Origin: an uncultured Prevotella sp.
Lineage (GTDB): Bacteria > Bacteroidota > Bacteroidia > Bacteroidales > Bacteroidaceae
DNA: 64,000 nucleotides
Direction of reading: 5' to 3'
NCBI GenBank assembly: GCA_900320905.1
Contig: ONTZ01000027.1
Coordinates: 1 to 64,000, forward strand
The first letter of the stretch is position 1, and each line of letters starts with the position of its first letter. Below are positions 1 to 7,335 of this stretch, one piece after another. A model generated the notes under the pieces. It searched no databases, was not told where the DNA came from, and worked only from the letters and a program-made list of their open reading frames with translations. A program made the translations under genes and the position numbers.

Positions 1-48
1 GAAATTTGTACCTTTGCCCATAGATTTGAATTTTGATTGTAGCAAATG

Positions 49-56
49 CAAAATTA
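49..56 (-). promoter_or_regulatory. Candidate promoter -7 element for a gene left of the window
   Basis: On the minus strand this reads TAATTTTG, a match to the Bacteroidetes TAnnTTTG element, with a TTTG about 10 bases further upstream. It points off the left edge, so the gene it would serve is not visible. Inferred from motif only. Confidence 0.4.
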
Positions 57-65
57 CAAATCTTT

Positions 66-96
66 GGGGACTTGCCGAAAGGTTTGTCCCCTTTTC
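66..96 (+). terminator. Rho-independent terminator-like hairpin
   Basis: GGGGAC (66-71) pairs with GTCCCC (86-91), with an inner CC/GG pair around a GAAA loop, followed by TTTT. A TAnnTTTG match (TACCTTTG, 9-16, plus strand) lies just upstream, so this could end a gene from the left or a very short RNA of about 70 nt. The rest of 97-351 shows no gene; a further weak TAnnTTTG match is at 145-152. Confidence 0.45.
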
Positions 97-351
97 TGTT
101 GACTCAGCTCAATTTTTTATCGGACACCAATATATTATAATATGTACTTTTGTCCTTGACAACGAGTCATAAAACGGCTGGTGGAACATTATCAGGTGTT
201 CATTGATAGCAATTTATAGCAGAACGTGGAATTGAGTACAGTTACTAAAGGTGAATGATGCTTGGTGATTAGTCGATGAGTGATGAACGGAATCGGGAAA
301 CTTTTTGCGAAGAATTTTCGGAAAAGTTTCCCGTTTTAGGAGATTTTTTTG

Positions 352-359
352 TAACTTTG
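352..359 (+). promoter_or_regulatory. Promoter -7 element of nrdJ
   Basis: TAACTTTG matches TAnnTTTG and lies 33 bases before the ATG at 393. It falls inside the longer open frame that begins at 276, which argues that translation starts at 393. The short leader leaves no room for a cobalamin riboswitch. Confidence 0.6.
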
Positions 360-392
360 CACCCAGAAAAGAGACAAATACAAATAGTTTTT

Positions 393-2990
393 ATGCAGAC
401 ATACACCTATGAAGAGGCTTATCAGGCCTCATTGAACTATTTCGGCGGCGACGAACTGGCTGCCCGCGTATGGGTGAACAAATACGCCATGAAGGATAGT
501 TTCGGGAATATCTACGAGAAATCACCCGAGGATATGCACTGGCGCATTGCCAACGAGATAGCGCGTGTCGAACAGAAATACAAGAATCCGATGGCGGTGG
601 AGGATGTCTTCCATCTGCTCGACCACTTTAAGTATATCGTGCCGGCAGGCAGTCCGATGACGGGTATCGGGAACAATTTCCAGATTGCCTCGCTGTCGAA
701 CTGTTTCGTGATCGGTCTCGACGGCAATGCCGACTCCTACGGTGCCGTGCTGCGCATCGACGAGGAACAGGTGCAGTTGATGAAGCGTCGCGGCGGGGTA
801 GGGCATGACCTGAGCCATATCCGTCCGAAGGGATCGCCAGTGAACAACTCCGCCCTGACCTCGACAGGCTTGGTGCCTTTCATGGAGCGATATAGTAATA
901 GTACGCGCGAGGTGGCACAGGATGGGCGCCGCGGGGCTCTGATGCTCAGCGTGAGCATCAAGCATCCGGACTCGGAGGCCTTCATCGACGCAAAGATGAC
1001 GGAAGGCAAGGTAACGGGTGCGAACGTGTCGGTGAAGATCGACGACGAGTTTATGGAGGCTGCCATCAACGACAGACCGTATGTGCAGCGCTTCCCCGTT
1101 GACAGCACGACAGACCCGGGTAAGTCGGGCGAGGCCAGTCTGGCTTTCGAGAAGGAGATCTCTGCCAAGGATCTTTGGGAGAAGATTGTGCATAATGCCT
1201 GGAAGAGTGCTGAGCCGGGTGTGCTGTTCTGGGACACCATCCTCCGGGAGAGCATCCCCGACTGCTATGCCGACTTGGGTTTCCGTACGGTGTCGACGAA
1301 TCCCTGCGGTGAGATTCCCCTCTGCCCCTACGACTCCTGTCGTCTGCTGAGTATCAACCTCTATTCGTATGTGGTGAATCCGTTTACAAAGGACGCCTAT
1401 TTCGACTTCGACCTGTTCAAAAAGCATGTGCAACAGGCACAGCGGCTGATGGATGATATCGTGGACTTGGAGTTGGAGAAGATCGACCAGATCCTGGAAA
1501 AGGTGAACGAAGACCCGCAGTCGATGGAGGTGAAGGGGGCCGAGATCCATCTATGGGAGAAGATCAAGTCGAAGAGTGGCAAGGGCCGTCGGACGGGTGT
1601 GGGCATCACAGCCGAGGGCGACATGATTGCTGCGATGGGACTGCGATATGGCACGCAGGCGGCGACAGACTTCTCCGTGGAGGTTCATAAGACACTGGCC
1701 CTGAATGCCTACCGCTCGTCGGTGACGATGGCGCAGGAGCGTGGTCATTTCGAGATCTATGATGCCAAGCGAGAGGAGAAGAATCCGTTTGTGCGTCGTC
1801 TGAAAGATGCTGATCCGGAACTCTATAAGGATATGGTGAAGTATGGCCGCCGTAATATTGCCTGTCTGACGATTGCACCGACGGGTACGACCTCGCTGAT
1901 GACGCAGACTACCAGTGGTATTGAACCGGTGTTCCTACCCGTCTACAAGCGTCGTCGGAAGGTGAACCCCGGTGATGCAGGTGCCCATGTGGACTTTGTC
2001 GACGAGGTGGGTGACTCCTTCGAGGAATATATCGTGTACCATCCGAAGTTCATGGAGTGGATGCGCGTCAACGGTATCGACACGGAACAGCGTTACACGC
2101 AGGAAGAGATTGACGAACTGGTGCAGAGGTCACCGTATTATAAGGCTACCGCCAACGATGTGGACTGGCTGATGAAGGTGAAGATGCAGGGTGCTATTCA
2201 GAAATGGGTGGACCACTCCATCAGCGTCACCGTCAACCTGCCCAATGATGTCGATGAGGATCTGGTCAACAAACTTTATGTCGAGGCCTGGCGCTCGGGT
2301 TGTAAGGGCTGTACCATCTATCGCGACGGCAGTCGTTCGGGGGTGATGATCTCAGTGAAGAAGGAGACGAAGAAGGAGGACGAGGCTAAGGACAACAACC
2401 TGGAGGAGAAGAAGGCCGAGACCCCGTGTAAGCATCCAGAGGTGACGGAGGTGCGTCCGCCGGTGTTGGAGTGCGATGTGGTGCGCTTCCAGAACAACAA
2501 GGAAAAGTGGGTGGCCCTCGTGGGCTTGCTCGATGGCTATCCGTACGAGATATTCACGGGTCTGCAGGACGACGATGAGGGTATCATGCTGCCCAAGACG
2601 GTGACGCACGGTAAGATCATCAAACAGGTGAACCCCGACGGCACGAAGCGCTATGACTTCCAGTTTGAGAACAAGCGCGGCTACAAGACAACCGTTGAGG
2701 GCCTGTCGGAAAAGTTCAATCCGGAATACTGGAACTATGCTAAACTGATCTCTGGCGTGCTCCGCTACCGGATGCCGATAGAGCACGTGATCAGGCTCGT
2801 CTCGTCGCTGCAATTGAAGAGTGAGAGCATCAACACCTGGAAGAACGGTGTGGAGCGTGCACTGAAGAAATATGTGACTGACGGCACTGAGGCCAAGGGA
2901 CAGAAATGTCCGAACTGCGGCAGCGAGAGCCTGATCTATCAGGAGGGTTGTCTGATCTGTAAGAACTGTGGAGCCAGCAGATGCGGATAA
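393..2990 (+). CDS. nrdJ: Adenosylcobalamin-dependent (class II) ribonucleotide reductase
   Basis: Makes deoxyribonucleotides from ribonucleotides using a B12-derived radical, so it needs neither oxygen nor a diiron partner subunit. 865 aa from the ATG at 393. The frame is open from 276, but the extra 39 residues span the promoter and are unlike the usual MQTYTYEEAYQ start. Visible catalytic features: redox Cys104 (in LSNCFVIG), the radical-site motif NPCGE with Cys305 and Glu307, and Cys316 eleven residues later, matching the Cys spacing of Thermotoga NrdJ. A GCKGCTIYRDGSR motif (Cys637, Cys640) follows. The C-terminus is a Cys-rich zinc-ribbon-like tail (CPNC...CLICKNCG) for re-reduction. 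The last codons overlap folB by 10 bases. Confidence 0.95.
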   Translation: MQTYTYEEAYQASLNYFGGDELAARVWVNKYAMKDSFGNIYEKSPEDMHWRIANEIARVEQKYKNPMAVEDVFHLLDHFKYIVPAGSPMTGIGNNFQIASLSNCFVIGLDGNADSYGAVLRIDEEQVQLMKRRGGVGHDLSHIRPKGSPVNNSALTSTGLVPFMERYSNSTREVAQDGRRGALMLSVSIKHPDSEAFIDAKMTEGKVTGANVSVKIDDEFMEAAINDRPYVQRFPVDSTTDPGKSGEASLAFEKEISAKDLWEKIVHNAWKSAEPGVLFWDTILRESIPDCYADLGFRTVSTNPCGEIPLCPYDSCRLLSINLYSYVVNPFTKDAYFDFDLFKKHVQQAQRLMDDIVDLELEKIDQILEKVNEDPQSMEVKGAEIHLWEKIKSKSGKGRRTGVGITAEGDMIAAMGLRYGTQAATDFSVEVHKTLALNAYRSSVTMAQERGHFEIYDAKREEKNPFVRRLKDADPELYKDMVKYGRRNIACLTIAPTGTTSLMTQTTSGIEPVFLPVYKRRRKVNPGDAGAHVDFVDEVGDSFEEYIVYHPKFMEWMRVNGIDTEQRYTQEEIDELVQRSPYYKATANDVDWLMKVKMQGAIQKWVDHSISVTVNLPNDVDEDLVNKLYVEAWRSGCKGCTIYRDGSRSGVMISVKKETKKEDEAKDNNLEEKKAETPCKHPEVTEVRPPVLECDVVRFQNNKEKWVALVGLLDGYPYEIFTGLQDDDEGIMLPKTVTHGKIIKQVNPDGTKRYDFQFENKRGYKTTVEGLSEKFNPEYWNYAKLISGVLRYRMPIEHVIRLVSSLQLKSESINTWKNGVERALKKYVTDGTEAKGQKCPNCGSESLIYQEGCLICKNCGASRCG

Positions 2991-3361
2991 CATCATCCTA
3001 TATCAGTCTGCGGAACGTCCGTTTCCATGCCTTTCATGGGGTGATGCCTCAGGAAAGAAGGGTAGGGGGCGACTTTCTCGTCAACCTGCGGGTGGGCTAT
3101 CCGTTGGAGCAGGCGATGCAGAGTGATGAGGTCAGTGACACACTCAACTATGCGGCACTCTATGAGGTGGTCAAGACGGAGATGATGCAGCCTTCCAATC
3201 TGTTGGAGCATGTGGCAGGGCGTATCGCAGATGCCGTTGTGAAGTGTTTTCCGCAGGTCACTTCCATTGACCTGGATCTGACGAAACAAAATCCTCCGAT
3301 GGGGGCCGACTGTGATGGGGCGGGTGTGGAGATTCACTTAATAAATGATAAAATGGAGTAG
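2981..3361 (+). CDS. folB: Dihydroneopterin aldolase
   Basis: Folate-pathway enzyme that splits 7,8-dihydroneopterin to 6-hydroxymethyl-dihydropterin and glycolaldehyde. 126 aa, normal for FolB. The N-terminal strand (ISLRNVRFHAFHGV) carries the family pattern with HGV and a following Glu (PQER), and the C-terminal MGADCDGAGVEI segment is the Bacteroidetes form of the substrate-binding end. The ATG at 2981 overlaps the end of nrdJ by 10 bases and the TAG stop lies one base before the amidase start, so the three are probably co-transcribed. folA and thyA, also folate-dependent, are in a separate minus-strand operon 6 kb away. Confidence 0.9.
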   Translation: MRITSSYISLRNVRFHAFHGVMPQERRVGGDFLVNLRVGYPLEQAMQSDEVSDTLNYAALYEVVKTEMMQPSNLLEHVAGRIADAVVKCFPQVTSIDLDLTKQNPPMGADCDGAGVEIHLINDKME

Positions 3362-3362
3362 G

Positions 3363-4625
3363 ATGTATAAGAGGATTGTATTACTTCTCATAACGGTATT
3401 CTGCTTTGCAGCCATTGCTACTGCTGCAAATAAACGATTTACGCTGGTCATCGATGCAGGACATGGCGGGGGTGATACGGGGGCTATCGGCGGTGCCGGT
3501 GTCAAGGAGAAGAATCTGACATTGAAGTTCGCCTTGGCTTTCGGACGACTGGTGGAGCAGAACTGTCCCGATGTGAAGGTCATCTATACCCGTAAGACCG
3601 ATAAGTTCGTGGAGTTGTACAGGCGGGCGGAGATTGCCAACCAGAACAAGGCCGACCTGTTTATCTCCATTCATATCAATGCCCTGCCGAAGGGACATAC
3701 GGCCCGTGGCTTCCAGACCTACACCTTGGGCAGGAGCCGACGGACGGGTAAGAATACCGGTGTGTTGGAGAATCTGGAAGTGGCAAAGCGTGAGAACGCT
3801 GTTATCTTCCAGGAGAAGGACTATCAGAAGAAGTACCGTGACCTCAATTCACCTGAGAACGAAATCTTGTTTGAGTTCGTGCAGGACAAGAATATGGAGA
3901 ACAGCATCGAACTGGCCAAGTATATGCAGAAGTATGTCTGTCAGGCCACGAGGCGTCAGGATATGGGAGCCCATCAGGACAATCTGGCTGTGCTGCGCCT
4001 GACTTCGATGCCTGGCTGTCTGATCGAGTTGGGCTTCATCTCTACACGCGATGAAGAACAGTATATGAATACGTCGTTGGCTACCGAGCAGTATGCCCGT
4101 GGCATCTTCAATGCCTTTATGGCCTATAAGAAACGTTTCAGCGGTGGTATCACCGTGCCTTATATGGCAGAGCCGAAAGCAGAGCCCAAGCCCGAACCCA
4201 AGGCTGAATCAAAGGCCGAACCTAAGGCTGAACCGAAGCCAGAGCCTCAGCAGGAGAAACCGGAACCTCAGGAAGCCGCAGAGGCGACTCAGCCGGAGCC
4301 TGCACAACCCCAGCCCGATGTAAAGCAGCCTGAACAGAAACCGGCAGTGGCAAGACCGGTCTTCAAGGTGCAGATTCTGACATCACCGAAAGCCTTGAAA
4401 GCCAATGATTCGCGATTCAAAGGCGTGAAGGATACCAGCAGTTATCAGGAAAGCGGACTGTACAAATATACCGTTGGTTCGTCGGAAGATTATAATGAGA
4501 TCTACCGTTTGCGGAAGAGCATTCTCGACCAGTTTCCGGAGGCTTTCATCATCGCCTTCAAGGATGGCAAGCGGATGAATGTGCAGGAAGCCATCAAGGA
4601 GTTTAAGAGTATAAAGACAAAATAG
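3363..4625 (+). CDS. Secreted N-acetylmuramoyl-L-alanine amidase with SPOR domain
   Basis: Periplasmic peptidoglycan hydrolase that cuts the MurNAc-L-Ala bond, probably at the division septum. 420 aa from ATG 3363 (MYKRIVLLLITVF...); an in-frame ATG at 3345 is inside folB and less likely. Signal peptide about 1-22. Amidase_3 domain about 25-265, with the zinc-ligand motifs DAGHGG, SIHINA and the catalytic LIELGF. A Pro/Glu/Ala/Lys linker follows (repeats of PKAEPKPE, genomic 4171-4340), then a SPOR-like C-terminal domain (about 335-410; FKVQI start), which in other bacteria binds glycan strands stripped of peptides. The linker is low-complexity and may vary in length between strains. Confidence 0.9.
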   Translation: MYKRIVLLLITVFCFAAIATAANKRFTLVIDAGHGGGDTGAIGGAGVKEKNLTLKFALAFGRLVEQNCPDVKVIYTRKTDKFVELYRRAEIANQNKADLFISIHINALPKGHTARGFQTYTLGRSRRTGKNTGVLENLEVAKRENAVIFQEKDYQKKYRDLNSPENEILFEFVQDKNMENSIELAKYMQKYVCQATRRQDMGAHQDNLAVLRLTSMPGCLIELGFISTRDEEQYMNTSLATEQYARGIFNAFMAYKKRFSGGITVPYMAEPKAEPKPEPKAESKAEPKAEPKPEPQQEKPEPQEAAEATQPEPAQPQPDVKQPEQKPAVARPVFKVQILTSPKALKANDSRFKGVKDTSSYQESGLYKYTVGSSEDYNEIYRLRKSILDQFPEAFIIAFKDGKRMNVQEAIKEFKSIKTK

Positions 4626-4651
4626 TGCAAGAATAATAAATAGTACGCGAT

Positions 4652-5557
4652 ATGAAGAAATTATTTTCAAAGGAAGTGCAGATAGCCCTCGTGGCAATAG
4701 TGGGAATCATCGTGTTATTCTTCGGGATGAAATTCCTGAAAGGAATGTTCCTGTTTTCCACAGACGATAGTTATTATGTGGAGTTTGATGATATCAGCGG
4801 CGTGTCTGCCTCCTGTCCGGTCTATGCCAATGGCTATCGGGTCGGTGTCGTGGAAGATGTCATCTTCAACTACGACAGTCAGGATAAGATAGTGGCTGTT
4901 CTCGGACTGAATAAGCAACTCCGTCTGCCGAAGGCCTCAACGGCTGAGATTGCCAGCGACCTTCTGGGTAATGTGAAACTGGAACTGAAATTCGGTCCGG
5001 ATCCTGTTGACATAATGGAACCTGGCGATACTCTCTCTGGTAAGAAGCAGGGTGGGGCACTTGCCAAGGCCGCAGATATGCTTCCCCAGTTTGAGAAAAT
5101 GCTGCCGAAGGTCGATTCTATCCTTGCCAGTGTGAATATGTTGCTGATGAATCCCGCCATCGCCAATTCGCTGCACAATGTGGACCAGATTACGGCTCAT
5201 CTGGTTACGACCACCAACGAACTGAACCGTCTGACTGCCAGTCTGAACCAACAGATGCCTGGTATGCTGACCAAGGTGGACGGTTTGCTTGACAACACGA
5301 CGACATTGACGAAGAATCTGAGTGAACTTGACATCGCCATGACAATGGCAAAGGTGAACAGTACCCTTCAGAACGTAGAGCAGATGACGGCCAAACTGAA
5401 CAGCAATGAAGGTACCCTCGGACTGTTGATGCGTGACCAGGAACTCTATCGCAATATGGCCTCAACGATGGGGCATGTGGACTCATTGATGATTGACTTG
5501 AAACAGCATCCTCAGCGGTATGTTCACTTCTCATTGTTTGGCAGAAAAAACAAGTAA
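4652..5557 (+). CDS. MCE-family (MlaD-like) phospholipid-transport protein
   Basis: 301 aa. One N-terminal membrane anchor (about 8-29, IALVAIVGIIVLFFGMKFL) is followed by an MCE domain (about 38-115, with VYANGYRVGVV and LGNVKLELKF) and a long helical segment rich in Leu/Asn/Thr to about 285. MCE proteins form rings that pass lipids between inner and outer membranes with an MlaE permease and an MlaF ATPase. No such partners are present in the window, so they must be elsewhere. It follows the amidase by 26 bases, so co-transcription with the upstream genes is likely. It is closed by a hairpin at 5585-5625. Confidence 0.88.
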   Translation: MKKLFSKEVQIALVAIVGIIVLFFGMKFLKGMFLFSTDDSYYVEFDDISGVSASCPVYANGYRVGVVEDVIFNYDSQDKIVAVLGLNKQLRLPKASTAEIASDLLGNVKLELKFGPDPVDIMEPGDTLSGKKQGGALAKAADMLPQFEKMLPKVDSILASVNMLLMNPAIANSLHNVDQITAHLVTTTNELNRLTASLNQQMPGMLTKVDGLLDNTTTLTKNLSELDIAMTMAKVNSTLQNVEQMTAKLNSNEGTLGLLMRDQELYRNMASTMGHVDSLMIDLKQHPQRYVHFSLFGRKNK

Positions 5558-5584
5558 TTTAAATTTTGTCTAAATAGAAGTATT

Positions 5585-5625
5585 GGGGAATATTTCTCTA
5601 CATCAAATAGGGAGTATTCCCCTTT
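5585..5625 (+). terminator. Terminator after the nrdJ-folB-amidase-mlaD run
   Basis: GGGGAATA (5585-5592) pairs with TATTCCCC (5615-5622), and the run TTT follows. It stands 28 bases after the MlaD-like stop. The rest of 5626-5924 upstream of dnaA has no gene and no clear DnaA box (no TTATNCACA match seen by eye), only an imperfect dyad near 5698-5728. Confidence 0.6.
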
Positions 5626-5822
5626 AATAATGGTTTGATGCGTTTTGTTGCGTCACTAAAAAGATGAGCGCAAGTAAGAATGCCGTTTTTGCAAGTGCTT
5701 GTGATACAATAGTTTGTAATTATACAAGAGGCATTTTGGCGCATCCTTTATGTGAAACTCCCTAACCCTCCTTATTATAGGCAGTTAGGCTGATTGTAAA
5801 CACGAGGTATCTTTTTGGGGGA

Positions 5823-5854
5823 TTTGCATAATTGAAAAATAATTGCGAACTTTG
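5823..5854 (+). promoter_or_regulatory. Candidate dnaA promoter
   Basis: TTTG at 5823-5826 and GAACTTTG at 5847-5854 have the spacing of a Bacteroidetes -33/-7 pair. The -7 element deviates at its first base (G for T). It is about 70 bases before the dnaA ATG. Confidence 0.45.
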
Positions 5855-5924
5855 CACTCGCAAAACAACGATCAATTACAAATTGTTGAGAAATACAGAA
5901 CGAATCGAAAATAAATAATCGCCG

Positions 5925-7334
5925 ATGTCGAAAAGTCATAAGGCGCTTTGGGCTGACTGCCTCCAAATCATTCAGGCAAACGTCACAGAGCAACAGTTTA
6001 AAACGTGGTTTGCACCAATCGTCTTCGAGTCTTACTCCGAGACGGAGCATATGCTGCTGGTGCAAGTTCCAAGTCCGTACGTGTACGAGTACTTGGAGCA
6101 GTACTACGTGGGACTGTTAAGTAAGGTACTTGCGCGAGTCTTTGAGGCGAATGTCGTGCTGCGCTACCGTATTGTGACAGACAAGGCGAATAAGATATCC
6201 CAAGAGGTGGAGAGTGACGGTCCCTCGTCGGTAGAGGCCCCTCAGGCTACCACGCGTGCCAATATGGCTCCGACGACGCTGGATGCCGCTGTGCCGCAGG
6301 GGCTGAATCCGCAACTGGATCCGAAGAAAACCTTCCAGACCTTCGTGGAGGGCGATTCCAACAAGTTACCTCGTACGGTTGGCCTCTCAATAGCCGAGCA
6401 TCCGGGTAAGTCCACCTTCAATCCGTTCTTTGTGTTCGGCCCGTCAGGCTGTGGCAAGACCCACCTGATCAATGCCATCGGTGTGCGCTGTAAGGAGTTG
6501 TATCCGCAGAAGCGTGTGCTCTATGTCAGTGCCCGACTCTTCCAAGTGCAGTTTACGGATGCCGTGCGCCGTAATACTACCAACGACTTCATTAATTTCT
6601 ATCAGTCCATCGACGTGCTGATTGTCGATGATATCCAGGAGTGGGCGAATGCTCCCAGAACGCTGGACACCTTCTTCCATATCTTCGACCATCTGTTCCG
6701 TATAGGAAAGCAGATTATTCTGGCGAGCGATCGTCCTCCAGTAGATCTGCAAGGTGTGAAGGATCGTCTGCTGACGCGTTTCTCCTGCGGACTGATTGCC
6801 GAGTTGGAGAAACCTAACGTGCAACTCTGTATCGACATCCTGACAATGAAGTGTCGTCGCGACGGCTTGAAGATCCCTGCCGATGTGATACAGTTCATTG
6901 CAGAGACAGCCAATGGCAGTGTGCGTGACCTGGAAGGTGTGGTGAATTCGTTGATGGCCTATGCGATTGTCTATAATACCTCGATAGATATGCGTCTTGC
7001 AGAGCGTATCATCAAGCGTGCCGTGAAGGTAGATAATCATCCGCTTACCATTGATGATATTCTGGAGAAAGTCTGTCAGCACTACAATGTGTCCCAGCAG
7101 CATGTGTTCAGCAAAAGCCGCAAGCGTGACTATGTGCAGGTGCGTCAGGTGTCGATGTATCTGGCACAGAAATATACGAAGATGCCGGCATCGCGTATCG
7201 GACAGTTGATAGGCAACCGCGACCACTCTACGGTGATACACAGTTGCAATACCGTAGAGCAGCGCCTGAAAGTCGACAAGGCTTTCTTTGCCGAACTCAA
7301 CAGCATCGAAAATTCCTTCAAACTAAAAAAATAA
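5925..7334 (+). CDS. dnaA: Chromosomal replication initiator protein DnaA
   Basis: Binds the origin and melts it to start replication. 469 aa. Domain I about 1-85 (DCLQIIQANVTEQQFKTWFAP), flexible linker about 90-130, AAA+ domain III from about 135 (FQTFVEGDSNKL). Walker A is GPSGCGKT (172-179) and Walker B is VLIVDDIQ (about 231-238). The DNA-binding domain IV carries the DnaA signature DHSTVIHSCNTVEQRL near the end. dnaN and recF do not follow, as is common in Bacteroidetes. Instead a TonB receptor begins two bases after the stop. Gene position alone does not prove oriC is here. Confidence 0.97.
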   Translation: MSKSHKALWADCLQIIQANVTEQQFKTWFAPIVFESYSETEHMLLVQVPSPYVYEYLEQYYVGLLSKVLARVFEANVVLRYRIVTDKANKISQEVESDGPSSVEAPQATTRANMAPTTLDAAVPQGLNPQLDPKKTFQTFVEGDSNKLPRTVGLSIAEHPGKSTFNPFFVFGPSGCGKTHLINAIGVRCKELYPQKRVLYVSARLFQVQFTDAVRRNTTNDFINFYQSIDVLIVDDIQEWANAPRTLDTFFHIFDHLFRIGKQIILASDRPPVDLQGVKDRLLTRFSCGLIAELEKPNVQLCIDILTMKCRRDGLKIPADVIQFIAETANGSVRDLEGVVNSLMAYAIVYNTSIDMRLAERIIKRAVKVDNHPLTIDDILEKVCQHYNVSQQHVFSKSRKRDYVQVRQVSMYLAQKYTKMPASRIGQLIGNRDHSTVIHSCNTVEQRLKVDKAFFAELNSIENSFKLKK

Positions 7335-7335
7335 G

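Noticed and set aside
276-392. N-terminal extension of the ribonucleotide reductase (start at 276)
   Set aside because: It spans a good TAnnTTTG promoter at 352-359, and the family start MQTYTYEEAYQ is at 393.
522-1550. Long minus-strand open frame inside nrdJ (342 codons)
   Set aside because: Antisense shadow of a well-identified gene, with composition typical of reverse-frame translation and no promoter. Similar shadows inside secDF (24324-25418), metK (32178-33431) and pckA (52250-53158) are rejected for the same reason.
5626-5924. Chromosomal origin oriC upstream of dnaA
   Set aside because: No cluster of TTATNCACA-type DnaA boxes could be found by eye; only weak dyads are present. GC-skew would be needed to decide.
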